A DNA stretch of 64,000 bases, taken from the NCBI RefSeq assembly GCF_947495205.1, contig NZ_CANLXV010000004.1, forward strand, positions 62,001-126,000. Direction: 5' to 3'. Below, piece by piece: positions 53,009 through 60,392 of the stretch. The first letter of the stretch is position 1, and each line of letters opens with the position of its first letter. The notes under the pieces are model-generated. The model was not told the DNA's origin. It ran no database searches and worked only from the letters and a program-made list of their open reading frames with translations. Position numbers and translations under genes: made by a program. The stretch comes from an uncultured Polaribacter sp. Lineage in GTDB: Bacteria > Bacteroidota > Bacteroidia > Flavobacteriales > Flavobacteriaceae.

Positions 53009-54285
53009 TATGTCTGATCATTATTTATAGTCCATTTTAATTTTGGTCTAATCAATCCATTAATTTTACCGAGATAACTTTGTTCTCTTTTAACATCTTT
53101 TACCTCAAAGGTTAATAATTCCCTATTTTTATATAATTCTATCATATTTGAAGTATGAAAATAAATAAATATTTGATATTGATTATTATTTAGAAAATTA
53201 GGGGGTAAATGACAAACAATTTCTGATAACGCATTTCTTTTACATTTAAATTTATCACCTGATCCAAAAACAACCTCCCCTTTAGTGGTTAATAAATCAT
53301 AACCAACATATATTTCATTTTCTTTTGATAAATTTATAATTTTTAACCTTAAATTTATACTTGAATTAACATCAATTATTGCATTTTTCCTTTTATCAGA
53401 AGCATTTTCAATTGCTGCATACATTATTTTAAGATTAGAATTTCCTATGGCATATTCAATATCATGAAATTCAATTTTTCTATTTTTGAAAAAATTATCG
53501 TTTAAATAATCATTTACAACATTATTAGTGTTTCCCGTAAACTTTATAGAACCATTTTTTAAAGAAATTGCTCTACTACATAAAGACTCTATAGCCGCCA
53601 TATTATGACTTACAAACAAAACAGTCCTTCCATTTTCGCCAGAAATATCTTGCATTTTACCAATGGCTTTCTTTTGAAACTCGGCGTCACCTACAGCTAA
53701 AACTTCATCAACCACCAGAATATCGGGTTCTAAATGCGCAGCTACAGCAAATGCCAAACGTACTTTCATTCCACTTGAATAACGTTTTACTGGCGTATCT
53801 ATATAACGTTCACAACCAGAAAATGATACAATTTCATCTAATTTAGCAGCTATTTCTTTTTTAGTCATCCCAAGAATAGCGCCATTTAAAAAGATATTTT
53901 CTTTACCAGTCATTTCTGGATGAAAACCTGTACCAACTTCTAACAAAGAAGCAATTCTACCTTTAGATTTTATAGCACCAGTTGTGGGTCCTGTAACTTT
54001 AGAAAGTATCTTTAATAAAGTAGATTTTCCTGCGCCATTTTTACCAATAATTCCAAGAACCTCTCCTCTTTTTACTTCAAAATTAATATCTTTTAAAGCC
54101 CAAACATATTCAGAATCTCCTTTTTTAGATCTATCATTAGATTCACCAATTTTTAAATACGGGTCTTCTTTCCCTCTAACTTTTGCTAAAAATCGATTGA
54201 AATCATGACTAATAGTTCCTGTACCCACAGTTCCTAGTCTGTATTGTTTCGATAAATTTTCAACTTTTAAAATAACATCATTCAT
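53008..54285 (-). CDS. wzt: Polysaccharide ABC exporter ATPase with Wzt C-terminal domain
   Basis: The 425-residue protein has the ATPase domain (about 1-250) with Walker A IIGKNGAGKSTLLKIL, signature VKRYSSGMKVRLAFAVA, Walker B ILVVDEVLAVGD and the switch His in VLFVSHNMAA. A C-terminal beta-sandwich (about 280-410; VYVGYDLLTTKGEVVFGSGD-like strands) is the carbohydrate-binding Wzt_C domain that recognises the finished chain. It pairs with the Wzm permease 480 bases upstream. A small helical-bundle gene separates the two. Confidence 0.94.
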   Translation of the reverse strand: MNDVILKVENLSKQYRLGTVGTGTISHDFNRFLAKVRGKEDPYLKIGESNDRSKKGDSEYVWALKDINFEVKRGEVLGIIGKNGAGKSTLLKILSKVTGPTTGAIKSKGRIASLLEVGTGFHPEMTGKENIFLNGAILGMTKKEIAAKLDEIVSFSGCERYIDTPVKRYSSGMKVRLAFAVAAHLEPDILVVDEVLAVGDAEFQKKAIGKMQDISGENGRTVLFVSHNMAAIESLCSRAISLKNGSIKFTGNTNNVVNDYLNDNFFKNRKIEFHDIEYAIGNSNLKIMYAAIENASDKRKNAIIDVNSSINLRLKIINLSKENEIYVGYDLLTTKGEVVFGSGDKFKCKRNALSEIVCHLPPNFLNNNQYQIFIYFHTSNMIELYKNRELLTFEVKDVKREQSYLGKINGLIRPKLKWTINNDQT

Positions 54286-54342
54286 AGTAAAGTGGTGAAT
54301 AGTATGTTGTGAATAGTAAATAGTTCTACCTTCATTAATATC

Positions 54343-54690
54343 TTATTTTTTTACTAAATAGTTTCTGAAACCTAACAATAACTTTTTAGTGGTTGTTAAT
54401 AAATTTTCTAAATCAATATTCTTATCAGCGTAATTTAATCTAACAATTATTAAATATTGTGTTTCTAACTCTGCTAAAGAACCCAGTGCAATGTGAATGA
54501 ATTGAATAAATTCTTTATCTCCTTTTCTTGCAGCGCCTTCTGCAATATTTGAAGGTATTGAAACTACAGCTCTTCGCATTTGAGAAATCAAACCAAATCT
54601 CTCTGAATCAGGCAATTTTTTAGTAAAAATATAGATTTCTTCTACCAAATCCATACTTTTTATCCAAACATCTAGTTTTTTATGCTCCAT
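54343..54690 (-). CDS. Four-helix bundle protein (23S rRNA intervening-sequence protein family)
   Basis: The protein starts MEHKKLDVWIKSMDLVEEIY and continues with PDSERFGLISQMRRAVVSIP and NIAEGAARKGDKEFIQFIHI, the hallmark of the four-helix bundle / S23 protein family. The ATG at 54690 is preferred to an ATG six codons upstream. The family first appeared in 23S rRNA intervening sequences, but members are common inside Bacteroidota polysaccharide loci. It sits between wzm and wzt on the same strand. Its role there is unknown. Confidence 0.9.
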   Translation of the reverse strand: MEHKKLDVWIKSMDLVEEIYIFTKKLPDSERFGLISQMRRAVVSIPSNIAEGAARKGDKEFIQFIHIALGSLAELETQYLIIVRLNYADKNIDLENLLTTTKKLLLGFRNYLVKK

Positions 54691-54762
54691 AATTTTTAAG
54701 TTTATCAACTTATGAAATTAATTTTTTACTAATAACACACAATTCACGAACAAACCTTTTCA

Positions 54763-55635
54763 CTAGATTGTATCTATAAAAGATTTTTCTGTTTTGTTAA
54801 AAATTAATAAGCCTAAAAAGAAAATTATGATTGTAAAACAAATGGTGTATAACATACCAAAATTAGAATAACTTCCATCGTTCAACAAAATATATCTTCC
54901 AAATTCTACCAAATGTGCTATGGGATTAAAATCTACCACCCAAGCATAATTATAACCTTCTTCTAAATTTGTTAGTTTTTCTCTCATTAAATCTAAAGGA
55001 TACATTACTGCAGACAAGTACATTAACAATTGCACCCCAAAACCTACCAAAAAAGTTAAGTCTCTATATTTGGTTACCATAGACGAAATAATCATGCCTA
55101 AACCTAAACCTACCATTCCCATTGCAACAACCAATAAAGGAAAAAACAATATAAATTTATTGGGTGAAACAGCATATCCATTTAAAAAATAATACAAGTA
55201 GAAACAAATAAATATAAAAATCTGAATTCCGAATTTTAACAAGTTAGAAACCACGATAGACATAGGCATTATAACTCTTGGAAAATATACTTTACCAAAA
55301 ATAGCCTCATTCTTTTTAAATGTATCTGATGTGGCTGTTAAACATTCTTTAAAATAATTCCAAATGGTTACACCCGCTAAATTGAATAAAAAAGGTGGAA
55401 TATTTCCAGTGGAAATACCAGCAATATTGTTAAAAACCAAAGTAAATATTATAGATGTAAACAATGGCTGAATTAAATACCAAAGTGGCCCTAAAATAGT
55501 TTGTTTGTATAACGTAACAACATCTCTTTTTACGAATAACAATAACAAATCTCTATATTGCCAAACTTCTTTAAGATTTAGGTCAAATAAATTGTTTTTG
55601 GGGGTAATTTCAAAAAGCCATTTATCTTTTTGCAT
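54763..55635 (-). CDS. wzm: Polysaccharide ABC exporter permease (Wzm)
   Basis: The 290-residue protein has six membrane helices and the ABC2-type capsule/O-antigen permease pattern: WQYRDLLLLFVKRDVVTLYK near residue 30, TILGPLWYLIQPLFTSIIFT, an LPPFLF-like loop and VTKYRDLTFLVGFGVQLLMY. It exports a lipid-linked polymer with the Wzt ATPase. It is the first gene of the polysaccharide locus, 15-20 bases after a likely transcription start, and is divergent from the GNAT gene remnant. Confidence 0.94.
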   Translation of the reverse strand: MQKDKWLFEITPKNNLFDLNLKEVWQYRDLLLLFVKRDVVTLYKQTILGPLWYLIQPLFTSIIFTLVFNNIAGISTGNIPPFLFNLAGVTIWNYFKECLTATSDTFKKNEAIFGKVYFPRVIMPMSIVVSNLLKFGIQIFIFICFYLYYFLNGYAVSPNKFILFFPLLVVAMGMVGLGLGMIISSMVTKYRDLTFLVGFGVQLLMYLSAVMYPLDLMREKLTNLEEGYNYAWVVDFNPIAHLVEFGRYILLNDGSYSNFGMLYTICFTIIIFFLGLLIFNKTEKSFIDTI

Positions 55636-55655
55636 GTACGTTTTGTTGATTTCTA

Positions 55656-55663
55656 CAAATATA
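55656..55663 (-). promoter_or_regulatory. Candidate -7 box (TATATTTG) of the polysaccharide operon
   Basis: The minus strand reads TATATTTG, an exact TAnnTTTG match, 20 bases before the wzm ATG. No TTG is found at -33 (TTA is present). If used, most of the 29-kb gene run could be read from here. Confidence 0.4.
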
Positions 55664-55748
55664 ATTTATTTTACTAGATATCATAATAAGTTTCGTTTAA
55701 TCGTATTATTTTTAGGGTAAAGTAATCTAATCTTTAATTTACTGGTTT

Positions 55749-56012
55749 TTGAAAACTATAATCATTGAAAGTATTCCTTTTGAAGACAAATTTGCGAATA
55801 CTTTTTATGACTTAAATGTAGCTTGGTTAGCCAACTATTTTTATGTAGCACCTTTTGATGAAAATGTTTTAAGTAACCCTAAAGACCACATTATAAAAAC
55901 CGGTGGTTTTATATTTTCTGCTGTAATTAATCTTGAAGTTGTTGGCACTTTTGCCTTTGTAAATCAGAAAAGCTTTGTTGAGTTCAGTAAAATGGCTGTT
56001 TCACCAAGATAA
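55749..56012 (+). pseudogene. GNAT N-acetyltransferase, 5' fragment (interrupted)
   Basis: An 87-codon frame from TTG encodes the N-terminal half of a flavobacterial GNAT acetyltransferase (residues around ALNVAWLANYFYVAPFDE-like, GGFIFSAVINLEVVGTFAFV, then EFSKMAVSPR). It stops exactly where the conserved Q-x2-G-x-G/A acetyl-CoA loop should begin. The matching C-terminal part lies at 57929-58057, so the gene is split by about 1.9 kb of accessory DNA and lacks some 26 codons of the acetyl-CoA site. It cannot make an active enzyme. Confidence 0.85.
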
Positions 56013-56045
56013 GCAATAAAGTTTATAGTGTGTTGTACTTAATGC
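56011..56045 (+). repeat. Left boundary repeat of the Fic cassette
   Basis: AAGCAATAAAGTTTATAGTG followed by TGTTGTACTTAATGC begins where GNAT homology ends and overlaps the end of the Fic gene. Its last 14 bases (GTTGTACTTAATGC, 56032-56045) are the exact inverse of 57191-57204, and its first part matches the inverse of 57214-57231. Confidence 0.7.
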
Positions 56046-57112
56046 TTTTTCAATATTTCAATCAATTTTGTATTCACATAAACACTTTCTCTTCCAATCT
56101 TTTGAGAGGTTAGTATTCCAATTTCTTCCATTTTTTTTAAATAGCGTGAAGCGGCCTTTCTTTCTACGTTTAATTTTTCTACAACAAATTCTATTTTAGA
56201 ATAAGGTTGTTCAAAAAGTAATTCAATTAGTTCTTTTCTGTAAATTTTAGGTTCCTTTTCTTGTGCATGTATTATAGTTTTATCCAATAATACTTTAATT
56301 GAATTTATTTTCTCAATGGTTCTGTTTGATGTTACTTCAACAGCTTTTAGCATATAAATGATATATTCAGACCATTCATCTTTATTGTTAACTGTATTTA
56401 GTAAACGGTAATAATCTGCTTTATTTTCGTTGATATATGAACTTAAATACAAAATAGGAATATCTAAAAGATCGTTTATAATTAGGTATAAAATATTTAG
56501 TATTCTTCCTGCTCTTCCATTTCCGTCATAAAAAGGATGAATACTTTCAAACTGATAGTGTAGTATGGCTAAATTAATTAGCGGATTTAAATCGTTTTGT
56601 TTAACATTAAAATGTTCTAAGAAATTGCCTAATAAATCTAAGATTTCCTCTTTTTCTTGTGGTGGCGTATAGACAATTTCTCCAGTTTTATCGTTTTTTA
56701 GAACAGTTCCAGCCATTGAACGAATTCCAGCATTATTTTCGATAATGGTTTTTTGAATAGTTTCAATGTTTTTTAGCTTCAAAAATCCTTGTTTCTGAAT
56801 TAGTTCAAAACCAGAAAAAATAGCACTTCTATAATTTATAACTTCTTTAACTTGAGTTGGTTGTTTTATGTTTGTAGCTAACGCTTTATATAATTCATCT
56901 TGTGTTGTAATAATATTCTCTATTTCTGAACTATCTTTAGCTTCTTGTAAAACAACAGCGTTTATTAACATTTCTTGATTAGGAATAGTTTTAGCAATTC
57001 CTTTTAATTCTCCTAATGAATTTGAAGATTTACTTAATTGGCGAAGAATTTCAATAGTCTCTACTTTTTCTCTTTTTGGTGGAAGCTTTGCAAGTTTATT
57101 AATTTGGGACAT
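56039..57112 (-). CDS. Fic-domain protein (AMPylase/toxin family) with internal inhibitory motif
   Basis: The 357-residue protein has an N-terminal Fic_N-type region with an inhibitory alpha-helix motif SSEIEN (61-66, fitting S/TxxxE-G/N), a Fic core with the catalytic loop HPFYDGNGRAGR (192-203), and a C-terminal winged-helix part (about 300-355; VEKLNVERKAASRYLKKMEE). The motif order is that of class II Fic proteins, which add AMP or related groups to target proteins and are self-inhibited by the Glu. No separate antitoxin is adjacent. It lies inside the split GNAT gene between 14-bp perfect inverted repeats, which suggests mobile origin. Confidence 0.93.
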   Translation of the reverse strand: MSQINKLAKLPPKREKVETIEILRQLSKSSNSLGELKGIAKTIPNQEMLINAVVLQEAKDSSEIENIITTQDELYKALATNIKQPTQVKEVINYRSAIFSGFELIQKQGFLKLKNIETIQKTIIENNAGIRSMAGTVLKNDKTGEIVYTPPQEKEEILDLLGNFLEHFNVKQNDLNPLINLAILHYQFESIHPFYDGNGRAGRILNILYLIINDLLDIPILYLSSYINENKADYYRLLNTVNNKDEWSEYIIYMLKAVEVTSNRTIEKINSIKVLLDKTIIHAQEKEPKIYRKELIELLFEQPYSKIEFVVEKLNVERKAASRYLKKMEEIGILTSQKIGRESVYVNTKLIEILKKH

Positions 57113-57190
57113 TTTCTCTCTATTAAATTATATATGTACCAAAAATACAAAAAACAGTTCAATTAGATTCGATATGCGACTTTTTGTCCC

Positions 57191-57231
57191 GCATTAAGTA
57201 CAACGTTGTTGTAAATAGTACTTTATCGCTT
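57191..57231. repeat. Shared boundary repeat between the Fic and VapBC cassettes
   Basis: GCATTAAGTACAAC (57191-57204) is the exact inverse of 56032-56045 at the other end of the Fic gene. GTTGTAAATAGTAC (57208-57221) is the inverse, with one mismatch, of GTATTATTTACAAC at 57915-57928 beyond the VapBC genes. Three bases (GTT) separate the two, giving a palindromic ACAACGTTGT core. One segment thus forms an end of both cassettes. Confidence 0.7.
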
Positions 57232-57621
57232 AACCCAATTTTCAATATATATTCCAGAAATTCGATTAAATTCCTTTACATTTTCCGTAACCATTATCAA
57301 TTCGTTTGCAATTGCTGTTGAGCCAATTAAAAGGTCAAAGTCACTTATCATAATTCCTTTTCTTCTTAATCGGACTTTTTCCTTTGCGTAAATTTGGATT
57401 GAATTAAAAATCGGTAAGATTTTAATTTGTTCGGAAAACGTGTCAATAATCTAATAGTTTTTTTTAGGATTTGGGCTATTTTCTGTTCCGAATATTAGCT
57501 CTGCAAGAGTAATTTCCGAAATCGCACAATCGTCTAAATTTATTTCTTTAAATTTTTCTATTAGATTATATTTTCCACGAAATAAATGAATGCAGATATT
57601 TGTATCTAATAGGTATTTCAT
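57223..57621 (-). pseudogene. VapC-type PIN-domain toxin with in-frame stop
   Basis: A 132-codon frame begins MKYLLDTNICIHLFRGKYNL, with the first PIN acidic residue in LLDTN and a second in ISEITLAELIFG, and ends IENWVKR. After codon 56 (NSPNPKKNY) there is one TAG at 57451-57453. Beyond it the same frame continues IIDTFSEQIKILPIFN, then SDFDLLIGSTAIANELIMVT with the later PIN acidic residues. One base change, for example CAG to TAG, explains it. The toxin is probably dead, unless the stop is a sequencing error or is read through. Its ATG overlaps the antitoxin stop (ATGA). Confidence 0.85.
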
Positions 57622-57862
57622 CCTAAACTCGGATTATTTCGTTTCTCGATTCTTGAAGATTTGATTTCACTGATTATCTCATCTGACGTTCTATTGTCTT
57701 CCCAAGTCCCGAAAATAGATTTAATTTCAAATGCTTTTTTCGATTTAGTTTCAATAGATTTTGTTAATTTGATAATCAAGTTTTTTTTGCATTATTGTCT
57801 AAGTTTTTAAGATATCCGAAATACTTATCTAATATTTTATTTGATATAACTAAACTTCCCAT
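57618..57862 (-). pseudogene. Antitoxin partner of the PIN toxin, frameshifted
   Basis: From the ATG at 57862 the frame reads MGSLVISNKILDKYFGYLKN then LDNNAKK; a run of eight A's (minus strand, about 57781-57788) then shifts the frame. With nine A's it continues NLIIKLTKSIETKSKKAFEI and IFGTWEDNRTSDEIISEIKS, ending PSLG at a TGA that overlaps the toxin ATG. The C-terminal part has the SxEEII-IxxSR look of VapB-type antitoxins. Length 245 instead of 246 bases confirms a single missing base. Both halves of this pair are therefore damaged. Confidence 0.8.
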
Positions 57863-57914
57863 TTTTTTATTTTAATGCAATATACTTAATTTTTAAATGC
57901 CTAATTTCATTTTT

Positions 57915-57928
57915 GTATTATTTACAAC
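57915..57928. repeat. Right boundary repeat of the VapBC cassette
   Basis: GTATTATTTACAAC, the inverse (13 of 14 bases) of 57208-57221. GNAT homology resumes directly after it at 57929 with codons for ILYAHR, so it marks the right end of the inserted DNA. Confidence 0.65.
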
Positions 57929-58057
57929 ATCTTATATGCTCACAGAATATTAGCGGCTGCATTTTATAGATACTCCAAAAAAGGGTGTACAGAAATTCCT
58001 TTAGAAAAAAATGTGCACTACAAACGTTCAGCCATTAAAATGGTTTTAAAATTCTAA
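57929..58057 (+). pseudogene. GNAT N-acetyltransferase, 3' fragment
   Basis: An open stretch without a start encodes ILYAHRILAAAFYRYSKKG then CTEIPLEKNVHYKRSAIKMV and ends LKF with a TAA at 58055. This is the conserved C-terminus of the flavobacterial GNAT family whose N-terminal part is at 55749-56012. The order and strand of both parts agree with one interrupted gene. Some residues differ from the usual pattern (AAAFYRYSKKG in place of PAIxLYKKxGF), so decay has begun. Confidence 0.8.
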
Positions 58058-58082
58058 AAACAGTTGCTAAAAGAAGTTTAGA

Positions 58083-58496
58083 CTACAAAAAACTGTGTAC
58101 AGCCAAATCATAACCTTTTAAGCCAAAACCAAACAAAACACCACTAGCATTAGGTGAAATATAACTGTGTTGTCTAAACGCTTCTCTTGCATGTATGTTA
58201 GAAATATGCACTTCTACAACTGGCGTGTCTATACTTTTAATTGCATCTCCCAAACCAACAGAGGTATGTGTATAGGCTGCCGCATTTAAAATAATACCAT
58301 CGTAAGAAAAACCAACTTCGTGCAGTTTATTTATCAGTTCTCCTTCTATATTAGACTGAAAATAAGATAATTCTACTTCTTTAAAAGAAATTTGCAATTG
58401 TTTAAAATAATCTTCAAAAGTTGCAGAACCATAAATTTCTGGTTCTCTTTTGCCTAAGAGATTTAAATTTGGACCGTTAATTATAATAATTTTCAA
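58083..58496 (-). CDS. aroQ: 3-dehydroquinate dehydratase, type II
   Basis: The 137-residue enzyme of the shikimate pathway has the type II motifs IIIINGPNLNLLGKREPEIY (with the catalytic Tyr after it), YDGIILNAAAYTHTSVGLGD, and EVHISNIHAREAFRQHSYIS with the catalytic His. Length is typical. It forms dodecamers in the cytoplasm. It is divergent from xerD across 43 bases. Confidence 0.96.
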   Translation of the reverse strand: MKIIIINGPNLNLLGKREPEIYGSATFEDYFKQLQISFKEVELSYFQSNIEGELINKLHEVGFSYDGIILNAAAYTHTSVGLGDAIKSIDTPVVEVHISNIHAREAFRQHSYISPNASGVLFGFGLKGYDLAVHSFL

Positions 58497-58539
58497 AGTA
58501 ATCTATTTTTATTGTGTAAATATATTTTATTTTTAACAA

Positions 58540-59445
58540 ATGAAATGGCAAAATGCAATTAAAGATTACCAAATCTATCTAAAATTAGAAAGAGGACTGG
58601 CTAAAAACACCATAGATAGTTATTCTAAAGATTTAGAAAAATTGCTTTTATTTTTAGATGAACATCAACTTACGCCCACTCCAATTTCAATTGATAAAGA
58701 AACCGTAAAACAATTTATTTATCATACAGCAAAACAAGTAAACCCAAGAAGTCAGGCAAGAATAATATCTGGTTTGCGCAGTTTTTTTGATTATTTGGTT
58801 TTTGAAGATTATAGAGAAACCAACCCAACAGATTTGTTGGAAACTCCTAAAATTGGCAGAAAATTACCAGACACCTTATCGCAAACAGAAATAGATGCTT
58901 TAATTGCTGCCATAGATTTAACCCATTCACAAGGAGAACGAAACAGAACTATTTTAGAAACAATGTATAGCTGTGGTTTGCGTGTAAGTGAAATTACAAC
59001 ACTAAAAATTTCTGATTTGTTCTTTGAAGAAGGTTTTATTCGTGTTTTGGGTAAGGGAAATAAAGAGCGTTTTGTACCGATTCATCCCACAGCTCAAAAA
59101 TACATTTCTTTATATATTCATGAAATAAGAACTCATATAAATCCTCAGAAAAATTATGAAGATACTTTGTTTTTAAATCGAAGAGGAAAAGGTTTGACTA
59201 GACAAATGATTTTTCTAATCTTAAAAGATTTGGCAATAAAAATCAACCTGAAAAAGAAAATAAGTCCACATACATTAAGACATTCTTTTGCAACACATTT
59301 ACTACAAAATGGTGCCGATTTAAGGGCTATTCAACAAATGTTAGGTCATGAAAGTATTACTACAACAGAAGTTTATGTACATGTAGACAATTCTTATTTA
59401 AAAGAAGTTGTAGAAACTTTTCATCCTAGAAAAAGCCTATCTTAA
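58540..59445 (+). CDS. xerD: Tyrosine recombinase XerD
   Basis: The 301-residue recombinase has an N-terminal SAM-like core-binding domain (1-85) and a catalytic domain with Arg in SCGLRVSEITTL, Lys in RVLGKGNKERFVPI, the HTLRHSFATHLLQNGADL motif and His-Tyr in LGHESITTTEVYVHV. It resolves chromosome dimers at dif. Some flavobacteria have a single Xer protein, so XerC and XerD are not separable by eye, but HxLRHSFATHLL with neighbouring aroQ fits XerD. No integrase-type N-terminal extension is present. Confidence 0.93.
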   Translation: MKWQNAIKDYQIYLKLERGLAKNTIDSYSKDLEKLLLFLDEHQLTPTPISIDKETVKQFIYHTAKQVNPRSQARIISGLRSFFDYLVFEDYRETNPTDLLETPKIGRKLPDTLSQTEIDALIAAIDLTHSQGERNRTILETMYSCGLRVSEITTLKISDLFFEEGFIRVLGKGNKERFVPIHPTAQKYISLYIHEIRTHINPQKNYEDTLFLNRRGKGLTRQMIFLILKDLAIKINLKKKISPHTLRHSFATHLLQNGADLRAIQQMLGHESITTTEVYVHVDNSYLKEVVETFHPRKSLS

Positions 59446-59627
59446 GTGAACCATTATGTAAATTGAGTAAAGCTGAAAATAGTGGTTTTATAGCTTTAAA
59501 TAAGTAGCAAATATTAGCTGAATAAAAGTTTGAAATTAGTTGTTGTATATAGCTTGATACGTTAATTAAACTTAAAATGAATAAATATATATTGAATTAA
59601 AAATGTGTGAGAATTTACTAAAATAAG

Positions 59628-59656
59628 GCATTAACAGCGATAAAATTTATAGCGCT
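59628..59656. repeat. Left boundary repeat and hairpin of the zeta cassette
   Basis: GCATTAACA (59628-59636) is followed by a hairpin AGCGATAAA/TTTATAGCGCT (59636-59656) and then GGGCGTTACG. GCATTAACA recurs in the same direction at 60537 before the zeta gene's far end. The hairpin core resembles the start of the repeat at 56011. Lying 13 bases after the small gene, it may also stop transcription. Confidence 0.5.
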
Positions 59657-59668
59657 TGGGCGTTACGT

Positions 59669-59821
59669 TTATTCAGGTTTTATTTTAACAATTTCATTTC
59701 CCTCCATTATAACAATTTCTGAATTTTTCTCTTTCTTAAATTCAACCATTTTTTCGTATACTTTTTCAAGTCCTTTTAATACTTTTTCTTTAAAAACGAT
59801 TTGTTTATCTTTTGTTTTCAT
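59669..59821 (-). CDS. 50-residue protein overlapping the zeta-toxin-like gene (putative partner)
   Basis: A small gene too short for a 60-residue cutoff. ATG at 59819-59821, stop at 59669-59671. The product begins MKTKDKQIVFKEKVLKGLEK and continues VYEKMVEFKKEKNSEIVIME, ending GNEIVKIKPE: a Lys/Glu-rich helix followed by two strands. Its start overlaps the end of the zeta gene by 17 bases, which favours translational coupling and a toxin-antitoxin or kinase/partner pair. The order toxin first, small partner second is the reverse of classical epsilon-zeta. It matches no family I know. Confidence 0.65.
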   Translation of the reverse strand: MKTKDKQIVFKEKVLKGLEKVYEKMVEFKKEKNSEIVIMEGNEIVKIKPE

Positions 59822-60392
59822 AAAATTTTTTTAATTTATTGAACTTTAGTTGGTCAATTACAGTTAAATTTTCTTCACTTAATTTTTCAGCTATTAATTC
59901 GTGTTTACCAAAAGAGTTGTCAAATATTAACGCTCCGTCAATAATTGACAAATAAATTTCGAACAAGTTATAAATTCCTTTTAAATATCGTCTTTCAATT
60001 ATATTTGGAGGAATATTATGCCCGCCTTCAATTACTCGTATTCTTACACGTTCTTTTGCTAATTCAATATTGTTTAACCAAAAAAACAAAAGCGTTACTG
60101 TATAGCCTTGTTTTTTTGCTTGTAATATTTTATTCTTGTAACTTCTTGTTGATAGTGTTGTTTCAAAAGCAAAACTTTCATTATCTTTCAAAAGTTCATT
60201 AATTCGATTAATCATTATTCTACCAGATTCAAAAGACACTTTTTCTGGTTGAAAAGGAGAAAGTCCTCTCGCAATTTCATCTGCATTTACAAATTCTTTA
60301 CATTCTATAATTTCTGGAAGAATCGTAAAAGAAGCTGTTGTTTTTCCAGCTCCATTGCAACCTGCTATTATATAAAGATTTTTTTCATCCAC
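59805..60392 (-). CDS. Zeta-toxin-like P-loop kinase
   Basis: The 195-residue protein has Walker A GCNGAGKTT (11-19), an EFVNADEIARGLSPF substrate stretch matching the NAD/substrate region of zeta toxins, ESFAFETTLSTRSY, and a basic lid with RVRIRVIEGGHNIPPNIIER. Zeta toxins phosphorylate UDP-N-acetylglucosamine and so block wall synthesis; small chromosomal relatives have unproven substrates. No helical epsilon antitoxin precedes it, but a 50-residue gene overlaps its 3' end. It sits in an accessory gap between xerD and RNase Y. Confidence 0.85.
   Translation of the reverse strand: MDEKNLYIIAGCNGAGKTTASFTILPEIIECKEFVNADEIARGLSPFQPEKVSFESGRIMINRINELLKDNESFAFETTLSTRSYKNKILQAKKQGYTVTLLFFWLNNIELAKERVRIRVIEGGHNIPPNIIERRYLKGIYNLFEIYLSIIDGALIFDNSFGKHELIAEKLSEENLTVIDQLKFNKLKKFYENKR

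Noticed and set aside
56013..56030. Codons AIKFIV after the GNAT stop as remaining GNAT coding sequence
   Set aside because: The same bases recur in inverted form at the other end of the Fic gene, so they belong to the boundary repeat and only look like GNAT.
56011..57928. Classical integron attC sites at the Fic/VapBC cassette ends
   Set aside because: The ends do not fit RYYYAAC...GTTRRRY (GTTGTAC has T where a purine is needed), and no integron integrase is in the window. A different mechanism is more likely.
58540..59445. The tyrosine recombinase as the integrase of the neighbouring cassettes
   Set aside because: It has the size and motifs of housekeeping XerD and sits beside aroQ outside the repeats; nothing ties it to the cassettes.
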